Source: Chrysosporum bergii ANA360D (GTDB lineage Bacteria > Cyanobacteriota > Cyanobacteriia > Cyanobacteriales > Nostocaceae). From it: a stretch of DNA of 64,000 bases. Location of the stretch: the NCBI RefSeq assembly GCF_029891735.1, contig NZ_JANQDH010000012.1, positions 99,081 through 163,080 of the forward strand, read 5' to 3'. The notes below the pieces were generated by a model. The model worked only from the letters and a program-made list of their open reading frames with translations, was not told where the DNA came from and made no database searches. A program made the translations under genes and the position numbers. Shown here piece by piece: positions 57,101 through 64,000 of the stretch. How positions within the stretch are numbered: the first letter of the stretch is position 1; each line of letters begins with the position of its first letter.

Positions 57101-57530
57101 AACAAAATTATACCGGAAATTTTACCGGGCTAACAAGCGTTATAACCCTAAATCCAACGCAGTGTTAAAGCCCATAGATATTGCAGCCCAAACTATTCTC
57201 AAAGCTGAATCAACCGTCTTTCAAGGAGAAACATTAGTCGCAGCTGTAGCCGCCGAAGTTTTTAAACTCATGGACCGCGTTCATTCTTCCACAGCAGAAG
57301 GACGTTGGGTAATTAGTAAACGCGAAGAAGAACGACAAGCAGTTTTAGATTTTGCCAGATATTTTGTAGAGCAGGTATTTGAAAAATCCTTTGCACGCGA
57401 TCGCGCTCGTTTAGCAGGTCGTCAACTCAATTTAATTCGAGACACCTGCGAATTTCTTTACCGCATTGAAGACGATGAAGAAAATGCCACAAAACCAGAA
57501 AAAGAAGACCAAGACACCGAAAACCAGTAA
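54162..57530 (+). CDS. cas10d: Type I-D large subunit Cas10d (Csc3) with HD domain
   Basis: The protein has 1122 residues. The HD nuclease motif LHDFEKFP has H172-D173, following an acidic N-terminal region. The long C-terminal part shows no GGDD palm motif, as is normal for Cas10d. It is the large subunit of the surveillance complex and carries the nuclease. It lies 125 bp after cas3' and 63 bp before csc2. Confidence 0.95.
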   Translation: MAKKNKNNPDNQQLLLFADDNYFHSEDEPEPEDDIFNEDFGFDSHPSDRTIETQGELLTLQLLQKAIKSQNTDDPVMADFAEYVLPNLLQIAIGVTAKGGKFFDQLDEQRQREGKNKVRRDNATDQSLNTHLLNGLFPANLIEKRLEKLNTTIQRLVKERERRLVIAGFILHDFEKFPDAPENCRQLPLTAHRQIIEQKICQLGLDKFINPNDPTAYQQYIDDLLCIAYNTQRRWDTNWNFSEFGLNPILEDRTLHSLCELSCLADSLASIVKHPQDAENPRLKEILHILSDGQLKFTYHSIAEKRGVLTNVVNNALIQLYTSFNTEETTYYEPLLYLPTGVIYLALRHAPPIVNQDLSNLVVGNIKSLCADQLRLRQTGFNRDGKVMKYAEYYNLFFDDLGLMQVALDATLRILNPNKDSVAKSRSEKLIKFQQQNVLSPDYDFNFDDDIRIDQIAEFCDLITRKIWGQTVKRINDARKKDKKLPELPFLDLTHQLVEFWNLGAYLPQTREIQRINESLKENQLKENTGGVPYQWYYLAAKYLENHPGVENVRHICQEVIDYLTTLISPIVSQYQLPDGWDDLRLWVNRVVMLPTTKQQPSNLTQVETFLNELNNYNAAKKSGRGRQLICSISHSAYTVTEQMESAVLFTPQVYTNKQVLGGSNAKRNISSIAGIEIMLRQILMSQTQAVGKRFEDSKYRYLYFYPTYYCTPETNKFLQTAYNSIAQTRFNTNLRNHFITKNFQANLQKQNYQSVDSFLIDENIQPDKNRTFKLSYPEHQPLTFYFMALPPGKDSTDTESWVMPTWLALAFPMILDVKTVVSESPIPPFNDGAEFEESVFLDSAPHAFQALLKKDRFRLDYILEGWTENTIQYPAPLNVLTAAYAIHLDVNAKQGKTGYDPNWGKFTELAKDFETSPLYVFAYLNRWVRHQGIETAKIEKVKLYLYHFYPCFDPYVKYDQNTEQLIVKTESSLNHPQNLTKLYRKFYRANKRYNPKSNAVLKPIDIAAQTILKAESTVFQGETLVAAVAAEVFKLMDRVHSSTAEGRWVISKREEERQAVLDFARYFVEQVFEKSFARDRARLAGRQLNLIRDTCEFLYRIEDDEENATKPEKEDQDTENQ

Positions 57531-57593
57531 GTTGTTTCCTTTCTCATTTCCCTCAAAAGTAAATTGTAAATTGTCAGACCTAGGAGATTAATC

Positions 57594-58619
57594 ATGTCAT
57601 TACTCAAAACAGTTGAACCCAAACTATTTCAAGCAGAAATCCCTTACAAACCCATGGGTAAATACGCCCACTTTCTCACCATAAGAGTCACCGAATCTTA
57701 TCCCCTATTCCAAACAGATGGAGAATTAAACAAAGCCAGAGTTAGAGCCGGAATTAAAGACAAAGCAACAATTAGCCGTTTATCAATGTTTAAACGCAAA
57801 CAATCCACACCAGAACGTTTAGTTGGTCGAGAACTACTGCGTAATTATGGCCTAATCACCGCCAAAGAATGCGAATATAACGTTAACTTTGCCATGGACA
57901 ACCCCGATTGTATTATTTATGGTTTTGCCATTGGTGATTCTGGTTCAGAAAAATCTAAAGTTGTAGTAGATACCGCATTTTCAATTACCCCCTTCGACCA
58001 ATCCCACGAAACCTTTACACTCAACGCTCCTTATGAAAATGGAACCATGGCCTCCAAAGGAGAAAAAAACAAAAGAGAAAAAAACGTTACACTAGGCGAA
58101 ATTACCAGTCGCATTAACCAGCAAGACCATATTAAACCCCAGACTTTCTTCCCTAGTATCGTTACCCTCAAAGACCCAACAGAAGCCAGTTTTCTATACG
58201 TTTTTAACAATATCCTCAGAACACGCCACTACGGAGCGCAAACCACCCGTACAGGTCGCATGAGAAATGAATTAATCGGCGTGATCTTTGCAGATGGAGA
58301 AATTACTAGTAATTTGCGTTGGACTCAAGCAATATATGACCAAATGACAGCAGAAAACACCATCAATTCCGCCGATCCTCTAGACGAAGATAATGTAATT
58401 ACCGCCGCCATAAATGCGATTCAAACCTTAATGGCTGATGAATTTATTGTACATACTGATTTCATTGGCGATGCTTTCTTACCCCTCCTCCAGGAAGTTA
58501 AAAGCCTGACAAATAACGAAACAGGAATTAAAGCAATTTTACAAGCAGCAGATGCAGAAGCTAAAAACTATGCCAAAAAACACATTAACAAAAAGGAAAC
58601 CACCGCTAAAAATCAATAA
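57594..58619 (+). CDS. csc2: Type I-D Cas7-family backbone protein Csc2
   Basis: The protein has 341 residues. Conserved segments include EIPYKPMGKYAHFLTIRVTE (about 14-33) and FNNILRTRHYGAQTTRTGRM (about 203-222). Copies of Csc2 form the filament along crRNA. AGGAG lies 7 bases before the ATG. The next gene, csc1, starts 5 bp later. Confidence 0.95.
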   Translation: MSLLKTVEPKLFQAEIPYKPMGKYAHFLTIRVTESYPLFQTDGELNKARVRAGIKDKATISRLSMFKRKQSTPERLVGRELLRNYGLITAKECEYNVNFAMDNPDCIIYGFAIGDSGSEKSKVVVDTAFSITPFDQSHETFTLNAPYENGTMASKGEKNKREKNVTLGEITSRINQQDHIKPQTFFPSIVTLKDPTEASFLYVFNNILRTRHYGAQTTRTGRMRNELIGVIFADGEITSNLRWTQAIYDQMTAENTINSADPLDEDNVITAAINAIQTLMADEFIVHTDFIGDAFLPLLQEVKSLTNNETGIKAILQAADAEAKNYAKKHINKKETTAKNQ

Positions 58620-58624
58620 CAGCC

Positions 58625-59335
58625 ATGACCATCATCCACCAATGTCAATTAGAATTACATGACAGTCTCTACTTTGCCACTCGTGAAATCGGGCGACTCT
58701 ACGAAACCGAACCCATAATTCATAATTACAGTCTGTGTTATGCCCTCGGTTTAGTGGATAGCGAAATTTACTCTACCACCGTTCCTGAAGAACAATCTTA
58801 TCGTTACTTTTGCCCGGAACAAGTGCCAAAATATGAAAACCATTTAACACCACTAAACCAACAAGGAATCTACATCACCCCCGCCCGTTCTCTCAAACAT
58901 TCCACCATTCTTAACACTTGGAAGTATGCCAACAACAACTACCATGTTGAAATGGAAAAAACCCAAAAAAACATCCCCAGTTTTGGTAGAACTAAAGAAA
59001 TTGCTCCCGAAAGTCAATTTCAGTTTTTCGTTATTTCCCAAAAAAACATCAAACTACCCAAATGGATACGCCTAGGTAAATGGATGAGTAAAGCTCAAAT
59101 TACTGTAGAAATTCTGCCCCAAACCAAAACCATGGAAGGTTTATTTACTTGTAAATATCCCCTAAACCCCCTCGATGTCATGTTTACCCATCAAGTAATT
59201 AGCTATGATGTAGTAAATATGCCCCCTGTCAGCTTGATTCAAAACGTACAAATGAGAGGTTTATACTATCAAATAAATGGTATGCCTGAATTAAAGCTTC
59301 CCGCCACCATGGAATATCGTTTTCGGCATCAGTAA
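58625..59335 (+). CDS. csc1: Type I-D Cas5-family protein Csc1
   Basis: The protein has 236 residues, of RAMP fold. QLELHDSLYFATREIGRLYE (about 7-26) is typical of Csc1, and IRLGKWMSKAQITVE lies in the second half. It caps the crRNA 5' handle in the effector complex. Separated by 5 bp from csc2. Confidence 0.95.
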   Translation: MTIIHQCQLELHDSLYFATREIGRLYETEPIIHNYSLCYALGLVDSEIYSTTVPEEQSYRYFCPEQVPKYENHLTPLNQQGIYITPARSLKHSTILNTWKYANNNYHVEMEKTQKNIPSFGRTKEIAPESQFQFFVISQKNIKLPKWIRLGKWMSKAQITVEILPQTKTMEGLFTCKYPLNPLDVMFTHQVISYDVVNMPPVSLIQNVQMRGLYYQINGMPELKLPATMEYRFRHQ

Positions 59336-59411
59336 TTAACCCTATTAATTTGTTATCCCACAGTGTTTAATTAACAGCACTCAGCACTTAGTTACTTACC
59401 AACTCGGCAAT

Positions 59412-60248
59412 ATGCCCCATAGCTTAGTTCTCAACCTCATTCCCCAGTCAACTATCCCCGCCCAATTTCTCACGGGTAGACATCTCCACGCCTTATTTTT
59501 AACCCTGGTTAGTTCCGTAGACCGTTCACTAGGGGATAAACTACACGACTCCACCGCCGATAAAGCCTTCACCCTCTCACCCTTACAAATCAACTCCTAT
59601 CCTCGCCAAGGCAAAATATTCAAACTACAACACTCACACCAAGAACCCATCCCCCCCCAAACCCCCTGCTGGTGGCGCGTTTCCCTATTAGATGACACAC
59701 TGTTTAGTCAACTTACCCACCTATGGCTAAATCTTAACCCCCATCATCCTTGGCACCTTGGACCAGCAGACTTATACATTACCAGCATTCAAGGCACGCC
59801 CCAATCTACCCAACCCTGGTCTAATGCCACCACTTACCCCCAACTATACCAGCAAGCCAGTGACACCCACCGCACCATAGACATGATTTTCTCCACCCCC
59901 GCAGCCTTCCGCCAAGGAAAATATGACACCACCCTCCCCACCAGAGAATGTGTGTTTAACTCTCTACTTTCCCGGTGGAATAAATACAGTGGTATAGAAT
60001 TTTCTCAACTTGCCATAGATACAATATTTCCCTCAGCCTTCAAAATCAATACACAAATACTGGCAGACTCCCGCAGTAAATTTATTGGCATTGTGGGAGA
60101 AATTAGTTACCGCATTCTAGAAGACATTGAACCCCAAGCAATTAAACAAATCAACGCCCTAGCTGATTTTGCTTTATATGCAGGAGTAGGAAGAAAAACC
60201 ACCATGGGTATGGGAATGATCCGCAGGCAAAATTCACCCCACTTCTAA
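59412..60248 (+). CDS. cas6: CRISPR RNA endonuclease Cas6
   Basis: The protein has 278 residues with two RAMP-type folds. The C-terminal glycine-rich loop GVGRKTTMGMGM (about 260-271) is diagnostic. It cuts the array transcript in the repeat, consistent with the 7-bp stem at the repeat 3' part and the GATTGAAAC end that would leave an 8-base ATTGAAAC handle. Confidence 0.93.
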   Translation: MPHSLVLNLIPQSTIPAQFLTGRHLHALFLTLVSSVDRSLGDKLHDSTADKAFTLSPLQINSYPRQGKIFKLQHSHQEPIPPQTPCWWRVSLLDDTLFSQLTHLWLNLNPHHPWHLGPADLYITSIQGTPQSTQPWSNATTYPQLYQQASDTHRTIDMIFSTPAAFRQGKYDTTLPTRECVFNSLLSRWNKYSGIEFSQLAIDTIFPSAFKINTQILADSRSKFIGIVGEISYRILEDIEPQAIKQINALADFALYAGVGRKTTMGMGMIRRQNSPHF

Positions 60249-60368
60249 AGCCTTTTTCAGAGTACTGACCTATATCCGTAGCGGTCAAGATGCCCGCACC
60301 ACAAGATTTTTATCCCTTATATTTGCATCTTGTTTGCATCTCATGTATTTAGGAAACGCCATAAACCC

Positions 60369-60965
60369 ATGAATCAACACACAGATTATATTCAAATTGC
60401 AGCCTTAAATCAATATGCCTACTGTCCCCATCGCTGCTGGCGGATGTTTTGCGCTGGTGAATTTACTGATAATCAATACACTATAGAAGGTACAGCCCTG
60501 CATGACCGGGTTCACACCATCAGTCATATCCAAGCAGAAGGTACTGAACAAATCCGAGCCATTTATTTAAAATCAGAACAATATAAACTCATCGGTAAAT
60601 CAGACCTGGTGGAAATTATCTCTAATCAATATTATCCCATTGAATACAAACGGGGTAATAAAGGTGAATGGCATAATGACGAATTGCAGGTTTGCGCCCA
60701 AGCATTATGTTTAGAAGAAATGACCGGACAAACCATTAACCGTGGATATATCTACTACGCCCATTCCCATCAACGCCAACCAGTAGAAATTAATCAACAC
60801 CTCAGACAAACCACTATTAATACCATTGGCGCGGTCAGTAACTTACTCGCCACCGGCAAAACCCCAAAACCCACCTATAGCAAACGTTGCCAAGGCTGTA
60901 GTTTGTTTATGCAATGCTTACCCAAAGCAACAGACAAATTAAAAACCTATCAAGAACCAGATTAA
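60369..60965 (+). CDS. cas4: CRISPR adaptation nuclease Cas4
   Basis: The ATG at 60369 gives 198 residues; a TTG at 60330 is also open but lacks a site and conserved sequence. RecB-type nuclease motifs: LHDRVH (about 42-47), SDLVEI, and PIEYKRGNKG. The iron-sulfur cysteines are C in YCPHRC and three in the CQGCSLFMQC end. It trims pre-spacers and selects the PAM side with Cas1-Cas2. Confidence 0.93.
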   Translation: MNQHTDYIQIAALNQYAYCPHRCWRMFCAGEFTDNQYTIEGTALHDRVHTISHIQAEGTEQIRAIYLKSEQYKLIGKSDLVEIISNQYYPIEYKRGNKGEWHNDELQVCAQALCLEEMTGQTINRGYIYYAHSHQRQPVEINQHLRQTTINTIGAVSNLLATGKTPKPTYSKRCQGCSLFMQCLPKATDKLKTYQEPD

Positions 60966-60971
60966 ATCCTC

Positions 60972-61973
60972 ATGGGAACCATCTACATTACTCACCAAGA
61001 AGCCTTCATCACCAAAGTTGATGAAACCCTCAATGTCAAAGCCGACAAAAAAACAATCCTAGACATACCCCTAATTAAAATTGATGGTTTAGTAATTATG
61101 GGTAAGGCGAATATTTCTCCCCCAGCCTTGACAGAATTAATCACTAGAAAAATACCCGTTACCTATCTCAGCATCAATGGTAAATATATGGCTAGTTTAG
61201 AACCAGATCCGGGTAAAAATATTTTCATCCGCACCGCCCAATGGGAAGCAGCAGGAGATTCACCCCAAGCACTCCACGTCACCCAAGGTTTTGTGCGCGG
61301 AAAACTAAAAAACTATCGCCAATCTTTTTTACTAGCACAACGCCGTTATCAACTAGACTTAAGCGCTGCCATCGATCAACTATCCCATGCTATCACCGCT
61401 CTAGACCAAGGAAAATCAATTAATTCCATCCGGGGTTATGAAGGCGCTGGGAGTGCTGCATACTTTAGCCATTTTCATCAACTAATTCGCGTAGATAATT
61501 TCACCTTCTCCACCCGTAACCGTCGTCCCCCCACAGATCCGGTTAACTCCCTGTTAAGCTTGGGTTATTCTCTTCTCCGTCACGACATCCAAAGCGCCTT
61601 AAACATCGTTGGTTTTGACCCCTATTTAGGATACCTACACACACAAAGATATGGTAGACCTTCATTAGCACTGGATTTAATGGAGGAATTTCGCCCCCTG
61701 ATAGTGGATGCTGTGGTTTTAACAGCTATTAACCGCCGGATACTATCACCACAAGACTTTATCACCGAACCCATCAGTGGATCTGTCACCCTCACCAAAG
61801 AAGGACTACATAGCTTTCTGCGTCTCTATCAAGAAAAAAAATTAACTAAATTTAAACATCCGGTGATGCAGAAACAATACACCTATCAAGAATCTTTTGA
61901 AATTCAAGCCCGCTTGCTAGGGAAATACCTGATGGGAGAAACAGATAAATATCCCCCATTAGTTATGAAGTAA
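60972..61973 (+). CDS. cas1: CRISPR integrase Cas1
   Basis: The protein has 333 residues. Active-site glutamate in NSIRGYEGAGSAAYF, histidine in GYLHTQRYGRPSLALDL, and acidic residues in LMEEFRPLIVDAVV. It inserts new spacers at the leader end with Cas2. Starts 6 bp after cas4. Confidence 0.96.
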   Translation: MGTIYITHQEAFITKVDETLNVKADKKTILDIPLIKIDGLVIMGKANISPPALTELITRKIPVTYLSINGKYMASLEPDPGKNIFIRTAQWEAAGDSPQALHVTQGFVRGKLKNYRQSFLLAQRRYQLDLSAAIDQLSHAITALDQGKSINSIRGYEGAGSAAYFSHFHQLIRVDNFTFSTRNRRPPTDPVNSLLSLGYSLLRHDIQSALNIVGFDPYLGYLHTQRYGRPSLALDLMEEFRPLIVDAVVLTAINRRILSPQDFITEPISGSVTLTKEGLHSFLRLYQEKKLTKFKHPVMQKQYTYQESFEIQARLLGKYLMGETDKYPPLVMK

Positions 61974-61991
61974 ATCTTTTTACATCAACTG

Positions 61992-62014
61992 TAGTGCGGG
62001 CATCCTGCCCGCTA
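61992..62014. repeat. REP-like palindrome inside the cas operon
   Basis: TAGTGCGGGCATCCTGCCCGCTA lies between cas1 and cas2. The stem GCGGGCA / TGCCCGC could reduce cas2 transcription or stabilise upstream mRNA. Same family as 8754-8776 and 25700-25722. Confidence 0.65.
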
Positions 62015-62046
62015 ACAAACACAGCCAACTCCCACCATTACCCCCC

Positions 62047-62319
62047 ATGTTTGTAGTCATCTCCTACGACATCTCAGAAGACAAGCGCCGCAACAAAATA
62101 CACAAAATCCTCAAATCCTACGGTCAATGGATGCAATACTCGGTTTTTGAATGCGACCTCACCCCCACCCAGTATGCTAAACTTCGATTGCGCCTTGCCC
62201 ACCTCATCAAACCAGAGCAAGACAGCATCCGTTTTTACTTTCTCTGTGCTTGCTGTCAAGGAAAGGTAGAGCGCATTGGCGGTGAAATGCCCAGAGACAC
62301 CACCATATTTTTCGCTTAA
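62047..62319 (+). CDS. cas2: CRISPR adaptation protein Cas2
   Basis: The protein has 90 residues. FVVISYDISEDKRRNKIHKI (Asp8 at the metal site) and the C-terminal FFLCACC-type strands mark the ferredoxin-fold family. It is the scaffold of the Cas1-Cas2 complex and the last cas gene before the array. Confidence 0.96.
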   Translation: MFVVISYDISEDKRRNKIHKILKSYGQWMQYSVFECDLTPTQYAKLRLRLAHLIKPEQDSIRFYFLCACCQGKVERIGGEMPRDTTIFFA

Positions 62320-62579
62320 ATCTCAAATTTTGCGTCAACCAGTAGGTGTTTTATTGATACATAGAAAAAAACTGTCCCCAACCCTCACTACATCTACCTT
62401 TCCAGCCATCATACTTAAAATGAGGTTGACGCAACTCCCAAAACTCTTGTTATTCCAATCTTTTAGGTTTTTTTTTCAGATTCCCCTTGACAAATCATTT
62501 CATCAAAAGCTATAGTATCTTTAGATTGACGGAACAGAACCTTGAAAACCAAATATATAAACCCTTCCAGCCGCGGGCG
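62320..62579 (+). promoter_or_regulatory. CRISPR leader
   Basis: 260 bp, AT-rich and non-coding, between cas2 and the first repeat. It includes the array promoter at 62487-62516. Location on the cas2 side and the direction of the repeats make this the leader end where new spacers enter. Confidence 0.75.
62487..62516 (+). promoter_or_regulatory. Array promoter
   Basis: TTGACA (62487-62492), 18-bp spacer, TATAGT (62511-62516): a near-consensus sigma-70 pair pointing into the array. Transcription would begin about 62523, some 57 bases before the first repeat. Confidence 0.75.
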
Positions 62580-63634
62580 GTCACAATGACACTTAATCCC
62601 TATCAGGGATTGAAACTGAGATATATCAAAGTATCATGGCTCGACATAATTAGTCACAATGACACTTAATCCCTATCAGGGATTGAAACCGGTAAAGATG
62701 GTGTTGATTTGATTTACACTGCTCAAGTCACAATGACACTTAATCCCTATCAGGGATTGAAACCAATACTTGTTAATCATTCTTGCTTGTTGATCGAGTC
62801 ACAATGACACTTAATCCCTATCAGGGATTGAAACTTGCCGCTAAACTTGCAGAGGCTACTTTATCAATCGTCACAATGACACTTAATCCCTATCAGGGAT
62901 TGAAACATTTACTCTATTGGGTTCGTCGTACCTGAATCCAATATTGTCACAATGACACTTAATCCCTATCAGGGATTGAAACGGGTTACCCGGTGCTGCG
63001 ATCGCGCGGACTAGCTTATCGTCACAATGACACTTAATCCCTATCAGGGATTGAAACAGCAACTCTGAGTATGCCCGCATCCAACAAGATTTATGTCACA
63101 ATGACACTTAATCCCTATCAGGGATTGAAACTCATCAAAGATTTCTCCAATTTGCTCGCGAAAGCTGGTCACAATGACACTTAATCCCTATCAGGGATTG
63201 AAACAAGGAAGCGATCGCGCCGGAGCTTCCCGAAATTGTCACAATGACACTTAATCCCTATCAGGGATTGAAACTGTGATTTTATTACTATAATTTTCAT
63301 AGGGGCGCGTCACAATGACACTTAATCCCTATCAGGGATTGAAACAATCAGATGGAAGCGGATCTTGAGAAGAAATTAGAGTCACAATGACACTTAATCC
63401 CTATCAGGGATTGAAACCATAAAGCTTTTAACATACTCATCAATGTTCATTTGTCACAATGACACTTAATCCCTATCAGGGATTGAAACACCAATTTTTC
63501 TTTGGACATTCCTGCCCTTTTAAAGTCACAATGACACTTAATCCCTATCAGGGATTGAAACCATTGAGAGGGTGGGGTATAAGTTGGGTGATATTAAGTC
63601 ACAATGACACTTAATCCCTATCAGGGATTGAAAC
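62580..63634 (+). CRISPR. Type I-D CRISPR array, 15 repeats and 14 spacers
   Basis: Each repeat is 37 bp, starts GTCACAATGACACTTA and ends AGGGATTGAAAC. The stem AATCCCT / AGGGATT with an ATC loop sits before the GAAAC end. All 15 copies appear identical, including first and last. Spacers are 33-39 bp. Repeat starts: 62580, 62653, 62727, 62798, 62870, 62946, 63021, 63095, 63168, 63238, 63309, 63381, 63453, 63525, 63598. Spacers 6 and 9 contain HIP1 octamers (62998-63005 and 63211-63218). Confidence 0.98.
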
Positions 63635-64000
63635 CCCATATTTTTACGACTTGATAGTTTTTGGTTTTTGTTTTTGACAAAAGCGACGATATTAATGGCT
63701 GCACTGTTCCACATCATGCAGCCAGGGAATAAATTCCCTGTCTAATAGCTAAAGTCGGTTAAAACCGACTATTTTTTGGTAAATTCTCATGTTGATAAAT
63801 CTTTCCCAAACCGATAACTGCTAGACGGGACAAGCATAAGTAGCACTGGCTTCTAGCCGGTATTCAGACCGATAACAAGACGGAAACCTCAAAATTCTAA
63901 ATTCCACATTCTAACAAGCAAGATGCTTGTGTTACAGGCCCTCGCGCATTCCGTAAGAGTCCGTTTTAACGGACTTGAGCTTTGAGACGGGGAATTTATT
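63635..64000. other. Trailer region of the array
   Basis: 366 bp without a gene. Most of it is the inverted-repeat element from 63728 on. A CAAGCAAGATGCTTG palindrome lies near 63915. No degenerate CRISPR repeats are seen after 63634. Confidence 0.55.
63728..64000. mobile_element. Inverted-repeat element with hairpin ends (MITE or IS ends)
   Basis: Positions 63728-63770 and the reverse complement of 63958-64000 match at 37 of 43 bases. Each end has AATAAATTCCC followed by a palindrome: AGTCGGTTAAAACCGACT on the left and AGTCCGTTTTAACGGACT on the right. The two differences in the palindrome keep pairing in each. The right end may continue past the window. No transposase gene fits inside. Confidence 0.7.

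Noticed and set aside
62276..62515. 79-codon frame overlapping the cas2 end and the leader
   Set aside because: It overlaps conserved cas2 codons and the array promoter, and its translation shows no family features.
62883..63080. 65-codon minus-strand frame across the CRISPR repeats
   Set aside because: It reads the repeat sequence itself several times; it is a by-product of the array.

Overview
This window looks like a chromosomal segment of a cyanobacterium, most likely a filamentous, heterocyst-group (Nostocales) one. I infer this from frequent HIP1 octamers (GCGATCGC), a ferredoxin-type sulfite reductase, the carotenoid desaturase CrtD, several proteins of cyanobacteria-specific type, and short tandem heptamer repeats. 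No rRNA, transposase or integrase gene is visible. I have not assigned a genus.

Layout. (a) 1-3.1 kb: the end of an ABC exporter ATPase, an HlyD-type membrane fusion protein and a parvulin PPIase, i.e. a type I export module. (b) 3.3-8.6 kb, minus strand: a ribosomal-peptide (RiPP) locus with a HopA1-domain protein, an APH-type kinase, and a tandem family of four close precursor paralogues plus two diverged members; a seventh, differently led small peptide gene lies upstream. (c) 8.9-12.8 kb: an active/inactive M16 peptidase pair divergent from a TetR regulator. (d) 12.8-21 kb: housekeeping genes (DUF4332, DUF29, PhzF-like, ffh, rpsP, a KH-domain gene with an apparent frameshift, PhoH, an exported protein, an ABC exporter). 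(e) 21.1-24.6 kb: tRNA-Tyr and tRNA-Thr, then a 3.2 kb AT-rich insertion bounded by a perfect 50-bp duplication of the tRNA-Thr 3' end and carrying one large TPR/GUN4-domain gene, then tRNA-Arg. (f) 24.9-36.1 kb: mixed core genes (cutA, ADP-ribosylglycohydrolase, ferredoxin-sulfite reductase, rsmE, a DUF92 membrane protein). (g) 36.4-43.1 kb: a second export module with a PPIase, an ABC transporter whose C39-like domain has lost its catalytic residues, a subtilase, and HlyD on the opposite strand. (h) 43.2-50.9 kb: core genes (SDR, xthA, crtD, M16 peptidase, fructosamine kinase). (i) 50.9-63.6 kb: a complete type I-D CRISPR-Cas system: WYL regulator, cas3', cas10d, csc2, csc1, cas6, cas4, cas1, cas2, a leader with a recognisable promoter, and 15 identical 37-bp repeats with 14 spacers. 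(j) 63.7-64 kb: an inverted-repeat element cut by the window edge.

How the parts work together. The kinase and HopA1-type protein could dehydrate Ser/Thr in the precursor cores, and the exporter module at the start could trim the leader and secrete the product. The precursors have no core cysteine, so a classical lanthionine or AviCys product is not expected; this is the most unusual system here. In the CRISPR locus, Cas1/Cas2/Cas4 handle adaptation, Cas6 processes the array transcript, Csc1/Csc2/Cas10d form the surveillance complex, and the separate Cas3' helicase assists degradation. The WYL protein is divergent from cas3', and a repeated 10-mer sits in the shared intergenic region as a candidate operator.

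Several short elements with TATAGC/GTGAG-type terminal inverted repeats and REP-like palindromes punctuate the window, in places supplying a stop codon or a ribosome binding site to the neighbouring gene.
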